64,000 bases of DNA from Silvimonas amylolytica (GTDB lineage Bacteria; Pseudomonadota; Gammaproteobacteria; Burkholderiales; Chitinibacteraceae): the NCBI RefSeq assembly GCF_014645555.1, contig NZ_BMLY01000008.1, forward strand, positions 62,001 through 126,000, in the 5' to 3' direction. Positions 19,052 to 27,438 of this stretch are shown one piece after another. Each line of letters begins with the position of its first letter. Positions within the stretch are counted from its first letter, which is position 1. Made by a program: the position numbers and the translations under genes. The notes beneath the pieces are model-generated. The model was not told the DNA's origin. It did no database searches and saw only the letters and a list, made by a program, of their open reading frames with translations.

Positions 19052-19960
19052 TTATTTGGCGTGAGCGCGGCTGTGTTCACGCGCTACAACGAGGAAATTC
19101 TGCGTGGCTTCAGACATACGCAGGCCACGCCGCCAGGCGATGCCAATGTCTACCGTGGGCAGTTCTTCCATGATGTTGCGCACTTCCAGCCGATCACCAT
19201 CCAGCGACCAGGGGCGATAAAGCATGTCCGGCAGAATCGACAAACCTGCACCCGTCGCAACCAGACTACGGACAGCTTCCACTGAAGCAGTACGCATGAC
19301 CGTATTGGGCCGCAAGCCTGCAGCGCGCCAGTAGGCGGTGGTGTTGTCTTCCAGTTCATCGACCTTGAGCATGATCATGGCTTCATTGGCGATCTCTTTG
19401 ATCGAGATACTGGAGAGCTGCAGCAAAGAATGATTGGCGGGCAGCCACAAGCGCCAGGAGGCTTTCATCAACGCTTCAGATTCAATGGCCTGTTTGTTCT
19501 CGATGTTGGAAACCAGCAGCACCGCGACATCCAGCTCGCCATTGACCAGCAAGTGTTCGATGTAATCACGCTGGTCTTCAATTACCCGTACTTCTACCTT
19601 GGGGAACACGCGGCGGTAACGGTCCAGCAGGTAGGGCAAGAAGTAGCCCGTCATCATGGCGGTGACGCCGACATTGAGGTGGCCGGTCATGGTATCTGGC
19701 CGGGCCGACAGCGCCTCTTGTGCGTTGCGCACCGTGGCCAGGATCTGGTGCGCGTGGCGCAAAAACTGGTGACCGGCGTGCGTCAGCACCATGCCACGAG
19801 CGTGACGCTGAAAAAGCTGCGCGCCCAGATCAGCCTCCAGCGCCTTGATGGCTTCCGTCACCACCGACTGCGAAATATTCAGCGACTGGGTCGCGCCAGT
19901 GATGGATTCGGCCTCGGCCACGGCAATGAAATAGCGGACATTCTTGAGCGAGAGGCTCAT
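19052..19960 (-). CDS. LysR-family transcriptional regulator
   Basis: The 302-residue protein has the N-terminal LysR helix-turn-helix (about 1-60; ITGATQSLNISQSVVTEAIK) and an inducer-binding domain to residue about 295. It sits directly upstream of, and in the same direction as, the polyamine-type operon, with candidate LysR sites between. Control of that operon is my inference. Confidence 0.88.
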   Translation of the reverse strand: MSLSLKNVRYFIAVAEAESITGATQSLNISQSVVTEAIKALEADLGAQLFQRHARGMVLTHAGHQFLRHAHQILATVRNAQEALSARPDTMTGHLNVGVTAMMTGYFLPYLLDRYRRVFPKVEVRVIEDQRDYIEHLLVNGELDVAVLLVSNIENKQAIESEALMKASWRLWLPANHSLLQLSSISIKEIANEAMIMLKVDELEDNTTAYWRAAGLRPNTVMRTASVEAVRSLVATGAGLSILPDMLYRPWSLDGDRLEVRNIMEELPTVDIGIAWRRGLRMSEATQNFLVVAREHSRAHAK

Positions 19961-20018
19961 GGCGGTATCGTTATGTTTGTGCGGATGCCAGCCAATCTAA
20001 CACAGCAGCATACGGCGC

Positions 20019-20882
20019 TTACACCGTCGCCACGATCAACTCCTCGCAACGCGCTGGCGGGCGCAGGCCATCGGTACGATCAGCAAAGTAAAGCCCGGCC
20101 AGGTCATCTGCAGAGACATGTTTGACCTCGCTAAAACCCGCTTGCAGCGCGAGTTCAACCATGTCTTGCGGCTTGAAGTAACTGATAAAGGGCGTGCCAC
20201 TGGCGGCGGCGCCCGCCTCGCCCATGCGCAGGATGGGTTGCAGTGGTTCATCCGCCATCTCGATCGGCAACAGGAAGGTCATGACAAACTGCGAGCCCTT
20301 TGCCAGCGAAGCCACTTGTCGCAGCATGGCCACAACGGCCTCATGCGTCAGATACATGCTGACGCCTGTCGAGGTCACGATGGCGGGCCCCCCCGTGCTG
20401 AACCCGGCTTTGCAAAGGCGCTTGAGCCAGTCATCGCCGGCTTCAAAATCCACCGGCACAAAATGCACGGAGGGCGGGGGCGTCATGTCCAGCTCTGCCA
20501 GCCGCGCTTGTTTCCAGGCCTGATGACCCGGCTGATCGACTTCAAAGATGTTCATCTGCGCGGCAATGTCCGGCCGGCGCAACGCAAATGAATCCAGACC
20601 AGCCCCCAGCAGCACATACTGGCGCGCCAACCCGTCCTTGATCCCGTCAATGACGCAATCCTCAATAAAGCGCGCGCGGGCAATGATAGAAGCCCTGAAC
20701 GGCGCAGTACGCTGCGCATGCATGTCCGGACGCTCACGCCAGCCCTCTTCCGGTGCTGCCAGTTTCAGGCCGACATCATCGTGCAGCACGGCCGGCGCAG
20801 CATCGACTTCGAGATGCAGCGCGCGCCAGAGCGCGGTGCGAACGGCAGTGGCATCAGGCGCAAGAGTTGCGGGGGCTGTCAT
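20019..20882 (-). CDS. Class I SAM-dependent methyltransferase, leucine carboxyl methyltransferase-like family
   Basis: The 287-residue protein has the SAM-binding motif QYVLLGAGLDSFALRRPD, the acidic turn FEVDQPGHQAWK and the later GPAIVTSTGVSMYL. This is the pattern of the bacterial PPM1/LCMT-like O-methyltransferase family, common in soil bacteria and often of unknown target. A good AGGAGA ribosome site precedes the ATG. It is divergent from the following NTF2-like gene. Confidence 0.82.
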   Translation of the reverse strand: MTAPATLAPDATAVRTALWRALHLEVDAAPAVLHDDVGLKLAAPEEGWRERPDMHAQRTAPFRASIIARARFIEDCVIDGIKDGLARQYVLLGAGLDSFALRRPDIAAQMNIFEVDQPGHQAWKQARLAELDMTPPPSVHFVPVDFEAGDDWLKRLCKAGFSTGGPAIVTSTGVSMYLTHEAVVAMLRQVASLAKGSQFVMTFLLPIEMADEPLQPILRMGEAGAAASGTPFISYFKPQDMVELALQAGFSEVKHVSADDLAGLYFADRTDGLRPPARCEELIVATV

Positions 20883-20975
20883 GGGTTCTCCTGGTGTGAA
20901 ACAGTGGCTACGGGTGAGCTCGCCTGAATGATCGGTTCAGGCTATATATCCATACACGATGACTTTGGCAAAGAT

Positions 20976-21362
20976 ATGACCGACAACCCACTGGCCGACC
21001 ATCTTTTGCATCTGGAACAGCGACTGCACCAGCAATCTGTCCGCGCAGATGCGGCCGAGCTGGGGCATTTGCTGGCAGATGACTATTTTGAGCACGGCAT
21101 TAACGGCACGCTATGGCACAAAAGTGCCGTGATCGAAGCCCTGGCGAATGAACAGTTTTCAGAACGCCGGATCAGCCGTTTTGTCCTCACCCGCCTGGCG
21201 CCTGACACTGCACTGGTTACCTACCGAGTAGAACGCCTGGCGGCAACCCACCGCAAAGGGGCAAGTTCGTTACGTAGTTCTATCTGGCAATACCGGAACA
21301 CGCACTGGCAGATGGTCTTTCATCAAGGCACGCCGTTATCTTCATCCTGTCCCCAACAATAG
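20976..21362 (+). CDS. DUF4440/NTF2-like small protein
   Basis: The 128-residue protein (from MTDNPLADHLL) has the DUF4440 pattern: LEQRLHQQSVRADAAELGHLLADDY, a middle strand region and a closing IWQYRNTHWQMVFHQGTPL. Members have an NTF2 fold, often as single-domain proteins of unknown ligand. No signal peptide is seen. The frame is open 16 codons further upstream to another ATG (20928), and neither start has a strong ribosome site. Confidence 0.7.
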   Translation: MTDNPLADHLLHLEQRLHQQSVRADAAELGHLLADDYFEHGINGTLWHKSAVIEALANEQFSERRISRFVLTRLAPDTALVTYRVERLAATHRKGASSLRSSIWQYRNTHWQMVFHQGTPLSSSCPQQ

Positions 21363-21689
21363 CTGACAATACTTTCATGCTGTTGCATCGGCCCAACGGC
21401 GTTGTTTTTCCGATAATCTGTAACACTTCAAGCAGATTGTTGTCTCTAACTGACAAAGGCCTGATTTTCTGACCCTTTTTTGCCAAGTCATTGTAGATTC
21501 TGTTTGCTGCCCGTCAGCTCCCCGTGAGCTTCGTGGTGGGTACTGACTCTTTAAGCATACCTTCTTCCTGCCGTGCTCCCTCTCGCTTGCCGCTGCTTTA
21601 CCCGCCGTATACGATGCGATTCGAGGATGGAGTTGTGCCAGATCAAAAAGGCGCAGCCAAGAAGGTAAAAACAAGTAGAGATACAAGCA
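21363..21689. other. Intergenic region before the secretion operon
   Basis: This 327-bp gap must hold the promoter of the eleven-gene operon that follows. I see no clear terminator, operator or small gene. A long minus-strand ORF that begins beyond it is a shadow of gspG and gspF. Confidence 0.5.
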
Positions 21690-22115
21690 ATGCAATATCG
21701 TCGTATGCGTAACAGCGGCTTTACGCTGCTTGAATTGCTGGTCGTGTTGTTGATCATTGCCCTTCTGGCCGGTTATGTCGGCCCCAAGCTGTTTGGCGAG
21801 GTTGGCAAAGCGAAGATCAAAACCGCGGCCAGCCAGATGAAATCTCTGGCGGATGCGCTGGACCATTACCGGCTGGATGTGGGCCACTACCCCACCACCG
21901 AGCAAGGTCTTGCTGCGCTTAACGCCAAGCCCAATGACGAGCCCAAGTGGCAAGGCCCGTACCTGACCAAGGACGTGCCGAACGATCCATGGGATCGGCC
22001 TTACGTGTATCGCCGCCCCGGCGAAAACGGCCACGATTTCGACCTCATCTCTTATGGTGCCGACGGCAAGCCGGGCGGTACGGATGAGGACGCCGACATC
22101 TCTTACTTCCAGTAA
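21690..22115 (+). CDS. gspG: Major pseudopilin, GspG type
   Basis: The 141-residue protein has a prepilin leader cut at SG|FTLLELLVVL, with the conserved Glu5. A hydrophobic helix and the GspG globular domain follow (YPTTEQGLAALNAKP, GPYLTKDVPNDPWDRPYVYR, DFDLISYGADGKPGGTDEDADI). This is the strongest T2SS marker of the operon and is expected to form the pseudopilus rod. The leader needs a prepilin peptidase encoded elsewhere. Confidence 0.93.
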   Translation: MQYRRMRNSGFTLLELLVVLLIIALLAGYVGPKLFGEVGKAKIKTAASQMKSLADALDHYRLDVGHYPTTEQGLAALNAKPNDEPKWQGPYLTKDVPNDPWDRPYVYRRPGENGHDFDLISYGADGKPGGTDEDADISYFQ

Positions 22116-22133
22116 GCGCGCCGGACTTGCGCC

Positions 22134-23306
22134 ATGCGCTACAAGGTCACTGCCCTTTCTGCCGGTCATCTGCAGGAACTGGAGCTGGACGCTGCCAACG
22201 AGGCGGAGCTCAAAGAGCGCCTCGCTTCGCAGGGTGCGGCTCTCGTTTCTGCACGTCCGGTGCAACGGCTCACCATGGGCAAGAGCGAGTTCGCGCTCTC
22301 TTTGTTCACGCAAGAGCTGATTGCCCTGCTGGAAGCGGGCCTGACGCTGGTCGAAGCCGTGGAAACGCTCAAGGAAAAGAGCGCCGCCGATGGCAACCGC
22401 GTGGTACTGGGTTTGATGATTGATGGCCTGTATCAGGGGCTGACATTCTCCCGCGTGCTGGCGCAAATGCCGGAACACTTCCCGCCGCTGTATATCGCCA
22501 CCGTCGGCTCTGCGGAGAAAACCGGGCATCTGGCCAACGCACTCAAGCGTTATCACCATTACGAATCACGCTTGGCGGCGGTGAAGAAAAAAATCATCTC
22601 CGCGCTGATTTACCCCATGGTGATCATCACCATTGGCGGCGGCATCATGTTGTTCTTGTTGTTCTATGTGATCCCGAAATTCAGCCAGATTTACGCCAGC
22701 ATGAAGAACCTGCCGTTCGCGGCAGAAGTGTTGCTGTGGTGGGGTGAACTGGTACACCAGCACGGCGACATCCTGTTTGGCGGCATCATTGGCACCATCA
22801 TCCTGGCGGTGGTGTTGCTGCGCACCCCTGCGGTGCAACTGGCATTGGCCGAAGCCTTCTGGCGCTTGCCACGCATGAATGAATACCGCCGATTGTTCTC
22901 GCTCACCCGGTTTTTCCGCACAGTGGGTTTGTTGCTGTCGGGCGGGGTTTCGCTGGTCGCAGCCATGGAGATGTCGGCGCAACTGCTACCCACGCCCATG
23001 CGTCTGGCGCTGGGCCAGGCCATTGTGGACATCAAATCCGGCCAGTCGCTGTCTTCCACCCTGCCCCGTTACGGGCTGACTACACCCGTGGCCGAGCGCC
23101 TGTTGCGCGTGGGCGAACAAAGCGGTGAACTGGCCACCATGAGTGAACGCGCGGCGCAGTTTTGTGATGAAGAACTGGATCGCGCCATTGAAATGTTCAC
23201 GCGTCTTTTCGAACCCATTTTGATGCTGCTGATCGGCGTGCTGATTGGCTCCATTGTGTTCCTGTTATATATGCCGATCTTCCAGCTGGCCGGGAGCATG
23301 CAATGA
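22134..23306 (+). CDS. gspF: Inner-membrane platform protein, GspF/PilC type
   Basis: The 390-residue protein has two T2SF domains (about 60-185 and 260-385) and three membrane helices (for example YPMVIITIGGGIMLFLLFY and ILMLLIGVLIGSIVFLLYM). The family sits at the base of type II secretion systems and type IV pili and links the ATPase to pilin polymerisation. It overlaps the ATPase gene by ATGA. Confidence 0.92.
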   Translation: MRYKVTALSAGHLQELELDAANEAELKERLASQGAALVSARPVQRLTMGKSEFALSLFTQELIALLEAGLTLVEAVETLKEKSAADGNRVVLGLMIDGLYQGLTFSRVLAQMPEHFPPLYIATVGSAEKTGHLANALKRYHHYESRLAAVKKKIISALIYPMVIITIGGGIMLFLLFYVIPKFSQIYASMKNLPFAAEVLLWWGELVHQHGDILFGGIIGTIILAVVLLRTPAVQLALAEAFWRLPRMNEYRRLFSLTRFFRTVGLLLSGGVSLVAAMEMSAQLLPTPMRLALGQAIVDIKSGQSLSSTLPRYGLTTPVAERLLRVGEQSGELATMSERAAQFCDEELDRAIEMFTRLFEPILMLLIGVLIGSIVFLLYMPIFQLAGSMQ

Positions 23307-24961
23307 GCACGCTCAACCTGGAACTCATCAGCCACCTGCGCCAAAGCGCGGGCGAAGCTGGCGTGCCGCTGTTGCTGCAACAAACGCTGGGGCTGGATAA
23401 CGACGGCTACCGCCAGGAAGTCAGCCGTTACCTGGGCCTGCCGGCCTTGGGCCGCGAAGATCTGACTGCGCAATTTCCCCGTTATGACCTCTTGCCGTAT
23501 GGCGATGCGGTAGGCCACCAGTGTTTGATGGTAGAAGACGTCGATGGCTCGTTGCGGCTGGTCCTCGGTGATCCGTTCAACCGGGTGACCCGCAACTGGG
23601 TGCAGCAACGCGTCACCGTGCCGTATATCACCGTATTGGCACACTACGACGACGTACGCACGTGGCTGGAAAGTTTTGAGACCTCTCACCGCGCCATGGA
23701 TCAGCTGGCGGTCGGTGTTGAGGGTGAGAACGGCCATGTGGGCGTACCGGAAATCTCGCTGGCCACACTGGCAGCAGACAGCAACCCGGTGGTCAAACTG
23801 GTGAACTCCACGCTGTATGACGCGTTGAAAGCCAAAGCGTCAGACATCCACCTGGAAAGCACCAACACCGGTCTGTCGATCAAATACCGGATTGATGGCG
23901 TATTGCTTCACATTGGTGGCGCGGCCGGCGTCGAGACTGCCGAGCAGGTGATTTCTCGCCTCAAGGTGCTGGCTGAACTGGATATTTCCGAGCGCCGTAT
24001 TCCGCAGGATGGCCGTTTCAAAGTGCTGGCCAATGGCCGCGAGGTGGATTTTCGTGTGTCGATCATGCCCTCGATCTGGGGCGAAGACGCCGTATTGCGG
24101 GTGCTGGATAAACAAAACGCCGGGGACGCCTTCAAACAGTTGCGTCTGGATATCCTCGGGTTTGATGACACCACCATGAGCAACATCCGTAGCCTGGCCA
24201 CCGAGCCCTACGGTTTGTTGCTGGTGACCGGGCCAACGGGCTCGGGTAAATCAACCACGTTGTATGCCACGCTCTCCGAGATCAACACCGGCGAAGAAAA
24301 GATCATCACCATTGAAGACCCGGTGGAATACCAGTTGCAGGGTATTTTGCAGATTCCGGTGAACGACAAAAAAGGCCTGTCATTTGCGCGTGGTCTGCGT
24401 TCCATTTTGCGGCATGACCCGGACAAGATTCTGGTCGGGGAAATCCGTGACGGTGAAACCGCCAATATTGCGGTGCAAGCCGCCCTGACGGGTCACCTCG
24501 TGCTGACCAGCGTCCACGCCAACAATGTGTTCAGCGTGCTCGACCGCTTTTTGCATATGGGCGTTGAAACCCACAGTTTTGTCGATGCGCTGATTGGCGT
24601 AGTCGCCCAACGGCTGATCCGCAAGATCTGCCCGCACTGTATGACCGATGACAATCCGGATGACGAGCTGCTGGCCGTATCCGGCGTCACCCGTGTGCAA
24701 ACGGCGGGCTGGCGATTCAAAAAAGGGGCGGGCTGCCAGGCCTGCCGGGGTACGGGTTACCTGGGCCGCAAAGCGATTGCTGAAGTCCTGCGCATGGATG
24801 ACGCGCTCAAACAAGCCATTGCCAGCCGCGCACCGGCGGTCGAAGTCAAGCACATGGCCGCCAGTAAAGGATTTATCAGTATGCGCAAAGCCGCGATTGC
24901 GGCGGTGTCTCGCGGAGAAACCACGTTGCAGGAGGTGAATCGTGTCACATTCCTGGATTAA
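23303..24961 (+). CDS. gspE: Secretion ATPase, GspE/PilB type
   Basis: The 552-residue protein has an N-terminal N1/MshEN-like domain and Walker A GPTGSGKST at 310-318. It also has the Asp box IITIEDPVEYQL, Walker B (KILVGEIRDGETANIAVQAA), the His box and a zinc tetracysteine module (ICPHC and CQACRG). It is a hexameric assembly ATPase at the inner membrane. It overlaps both neighbours (4 and 20 bp), consistent with a coupled operon. Confidence 0.94.
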   Translation: MSTLNLELISHLRQSAGEAGVPLLLQQTLGLDNDGYRQEVSRYLGLPALGREDLTAQFPRYDLLPYGDAVGHQCLMVEDVDGSLRLVLGDPFNRVTRNWVQQRVTVPYITVLAHYDDVRTWLESFETSHRAMDQLAVGVEGENGHVGVPEISLATLAADSNPVVKLVNSTLYDALKAKASDIHLESTNTGLSIKYRIDGVLLHIGGAAGVETAEQVISRLKVLAELDISERRIPQDGRFKVLANGREVDFRVSIMPSIWGEDAVLRVLDKQNAGDAFKQLRLDILGFDDTTMSNIRSLATEPYGLLLVTGPTGSGKSTTLYATLSEINTGEEKIITIEDPVEYQLQGILQIPVNDKKGLSFARGLRSILRHDPDKILVGEIRDGETANIAVQAALTGHLVLTSVHANNVFSVLDRFLHMGVETHSFVDALIGVVAQRLIRKICPHCMTDDNPDDELLAVSGVTRVQTAGWRFKKGAGCQACRGTGYLGRKAIAEVLRMDDALKQAIASRAPAVEVKHMAASKGFISMRKAAIAAVSRGETTLQEVNRVTFLD

Positions 24962-25766
24962 CCATCACGCGTGGTTCTCGCGTCGTCATGTGCTGTTGGC
25001 CAGTGGCCCGGCCTTTGGCAAGGCCTTGCCACAACGCCGCCGCGCCCCGATCGAACAATCCACCGAAAGCGCCATCACCCGTTTGCAACAACTGCTGGCA
25101 CAAAGCCCGCGCGGGCGCTTTGGTATCGACACCCTGCAATTGATGATAGGCGCGCCCTGGGTGCGTTATACCGTGCTGCCCTGGCAAGACAACCTCAAGC
25201 GTGACGCCGACTGGCAGGGCTATGCCCGCGTACTGCTGGGCCAGCAATATGGTGTGGGCACAGAAACCTGGCGTATCCAGGTAGCCGAAGGCGTCTATGG
25301 TCGGCCACGGCTGGCTGCGGCCATGGATCAAGGCCTGTATCAAACGCTGGTTGATATGGCCAAATCCCAGAAGCTGAGGCTGACCCAATGCGCGCCTTTG
25401 CTGACCACGGCGATCAACCGCCATCACAAATCACTCAAGGGTAAAGAGTTTGCCCTCTTGCTAATCGAAGCCGAACACAGCACCTGTGTGTTCTGGCGTA
25501 GCGGCTGGCGAGCCAGTGTGACGCTTCCGTTTGCGCTCAACCCGCGCCCGGATGGCGAAATGATTGCCGCGCTGGTCCGTGATGCTGCCATGCTGGTTTC
25601 GGACTTCATGCCGCGTCAGGTCTACGTGGTGTCATCCGACATTCAGCTCTCTGCCCTCACTGCCGAAGGCGTGAGCTTGCAAGTTCTGGGCGGCGTGCAT
25701 CCGCGTTTTGCCTGGCCGGCCGACTGGCGCGAAGCCGCTGAACCTGTTCTGGCGGGCCAGCCCTGA
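24942..25766 (+). CDS. PilM/GspL-N-like cytoplasmic assembly protein (divergent)
   Basis: The 274-residue protein starts at GTG, backed by a near-perfect ribosome site AGGAGGTGA. Homology is weak by eye. Its position between the ATPase and a PilN-like gene, and segments such as DTLQLMIGAPWVRYTVLPW, fit the actin-like fold of PilM or the cytoplasmic part of GspL. It probably couples the ATPase to the inner-membrane alignment proteins. No membrane helix is seen. Confidence 0.6.
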   Translation: MSHSWINHHAWFSRRHVLLASGPAFGKALPQRRRAPIEQSTESAITRLQQLLAQSPRGRFGIDTLQLMIGAPWVRYTVLPWQDNLKRDADWQGYARVLLGQQYGVGTETWRIQVAEGVYGRPRLAAAMDQGLYQTLVDMAKSQKLRLTQCAPLLTTAINRHHKSLKGKEFALLLIEAEHSTCVFWRSGWRASVTLPFALNPRPDGEMIAALVRDAAMLVSDFMPRQVYVVSSDIQLSALTAEGVSLQVLGGVHPRFAWPADWREAAEPVLAGQP

Positions 25767-26293
25767 TGCAACCCATTCAGCTTGATTTCCACCGAAAACC
25801 GACACACACCCCATGGATTGGTCTGGTTATGACCACCCTTGGCGTGGTGGTGCTGCTCTGGGCGCTGACACAGCAAGACATTGCCAAACAGCGTCGCGAC
25901 CAGATCGCGGAGCGCGAAGACCAGGTCGCGTGGCAGAAGAAGCATCTGGAACAACAACAGCAGGCCGCGCGCAAGGAAATCCCGGCCAATGCCAAGATTG
26001 CCACCGTTCGCCGCGGCCAGATGATCAGCCCGGAAACCGGCCTTAACCTGCTGGAAAAAACCTGGGGCCCGAACATCGCCTACACCAAGATCGAGGTCAA
26101 CACGGCGGATCACGATCTGAAGCTGGAAATGGAATCACGCACGCTGAACGATGCGCTTGCCCTCGTGGATACCTTGCAAAAAAATCCAGGTATCACCCGT
26201 GTAAACATGGCGCATCAAGGCGTGAAGATCACTGATCCGTTCAAGCCGACGCAATCGGTGCTGGAAGTGGTGTGGCGGGAGCCTCAACCATGA
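25766..26293 (+). CDS. PilN-like inner-membrane alignment protein
   Basis: The 175-residue protein has a short cytoplasmic tail (MQPIQLDFHRK), one transmembrane helix (WIGLVMTTLGVVVLLWAL), a coiled-coil stretch (EDQVAWQKKHLEQQQQAARK) and a small periplasmic domain. This is the PilN plan, including the N-terminal motif used to bind PilM. It overlaps the previous gene as TGATG and the next by ATGA. Confidence 0.7.
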   Translation: MQPIQLDFHRKPTHTPWIGLVMTTLGVVVLLWALTQQDIAKQRRDQIAEREDQVAWQKKHLEQQQQAARKEIPANAKIATVRRGQMISPETGLNLLEKTWGPNIAYTKIEVNTADHDLKLEMESRTLNDALALVDTLQKNPGITRVNMAHQGVKITDPFKPTQSVLEVVWREPQP

Positions 26294-26814
26294 AGCAGGC
26301 ACAAGTGATCTGGACACTGCGGCAGTGGCCCAGATACGCCGGTCTGTTGGGCTGGGTTGGGGTGGCACTGATTGTCGCCGGCGTTCTGGTTTACCGGCAG
26401 ACGGTTGTGCCTTTTAACCGCGATCTGGACCGGCGCGAAGCCGATGTTGAAGACCAGGCCCACCGACTGCGCAGCAACGCCAGCGCAGCCTCTGCCACGG
26501 CGGGTTTGCAACCCTTGAAAACACCCGATACGTTCACCGGTTTTCTGCGTCAGGTGAGCACGCTGGGCGACAAGCACCGCATCATGATCAGCCAGAGCGA
26601 TTACAAATCAACCGCTGAGGCAGATGGTCATCTGGTGCGCTACGGCGTGCAGTTTCCGGCGCAGGGCAAGTATGTGGACATCCGCGGTCTGGTCCAGGAC
26701 TTGCAAGCACTGCCCGGTGTGCGGGTTGAAACCCTGGTCATGACACGTGGCCGTATCGATGACGATTTGCTGTCGATGCAGTTGCAGCTCAGTTATCTGA
26801 CGGAGGTGCGCTGA
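26290..26814 (+). CDS. PilO/GspM-like inner-membrane protein
   Basis: The protein has 174 residues from MKQAQVIW, with GGGAG upstream. There is one N-terminal transmembrane helix (YAGLLGWVGVALIVAGVLVY), a coiled-coil linker and a ferredoxin-like periplasmic domain (GQYVDIRG-like strand and VRVETLVMTRG). The architecture is that of PilO or GspM, the partner of PilN. Confidence 0.7.
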   Translation: MKQAQVIWTLRQWPRYAGLLGWVGVALIVAGVLVYRQTVVPFNRDLDRREADVEDQAHRLRSNASAASATAGLQPLKTPDTFTGFLRQVSTLGDKHRIMISQSDYKSTAEADGHLVRYGVQFPAQGKYVDIRGLVQDLQALPGVRVETLVMTRGRIDDDLLSMQLQLSYLTEVR

Positions 26815-27422
26815 TGTTGTCGCGTCCCTTGCAGATTGTGCTGGGCATTACCTTGTGCCTGACTGGCTACACCTGGTGGCAAGGTCGGCAGGAAGATGCT
26901 GATAACGCCAGCAGCGCCGTCGTGCAGTCTCGTGCGCGGCCTGCCCGTATCAACCAGATTGCCAGCGAAGCAGCGACCAGTAACGATGCGACCGCTGCAG
27001 CTGCCAGTATGGCCAGCGCGGCCAGTGGTGTCGTGACCGCCAGAAATGCATCGAACGCATCAGCAGCGTCTGCCGCGTCAGCTGTCGCGTTTGTGGATCT
27101 GTTCCCACGGCAAAACTGGCAGCCGTTGCCACCGCCGCCCACGCCAACCCCCAAACCCACGCCGACCCCCAAACCAGTGGCGCCCCCATTGCCACTGCGT
27201 GTGGTCGCGACCTGGAATGATCCACGCGGTGACCAGATCGTGGTCGAAGCGGGTGGCCAGCAATATGTGATCTGCCAGCGCTGCGATGCGCTGGGACGCG
27301 TACAACAAGGAGAAGTGCTGTTAGGCATTTACCGTGTAGATAAAGTCACCCGCGATGCAGTCGTGCTGACCTATCTGCCGCTGAATGAAGTGCAGACACT
27401 TCCCGTCGGAGGAGCGCCCTGA
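26814..27422 (+). CDS. PilP/GspC-like periplasmic linker protein
   Basis: The 202-residue protein has one N-terminal membrane helix, a long Ala/Ser-rich stretch (about 45-95), a Pro-rich linker (PPPTPTPKPTPTPKPVAPPL) and a C-terminal beta domain (VVATWNDPRGDQIVVEAGGQ). The C-terminal part resembles the HR domain of GspC/PilP that contacts the secretin N0 domain. The Pro linker would span the periplasm. Confidence 0.65.
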   Translation: MLSRPLQIVLGITLCLTGYTWWQGRQEDADNASSAVVQSRARPARINQIASEAATSNDATAAAASMASAASGVVTARNASNASAASAASAVAFVDLFPRQNWQPLPPPPTPTPKPTPTPKPVAPPLPLRVVATWNDPRGDQIVVEAGGQQYVICQRCDALGRVQQGEVLLGIYRVDKVTRDAVVLTYLPLNEVQTLPVGGAP

Positions 27423-27438
27423 ACGGCGCAGACAAGAG

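Noticed and set aside
21375-22559. 394-codon minus-strand ORF opposite gspG and gspF
   Set aside because: It lies antisense to two clear pseudopilin/platform genes, lacks a ribosome site and has biased shadow composition (many Arg, Gln, His).
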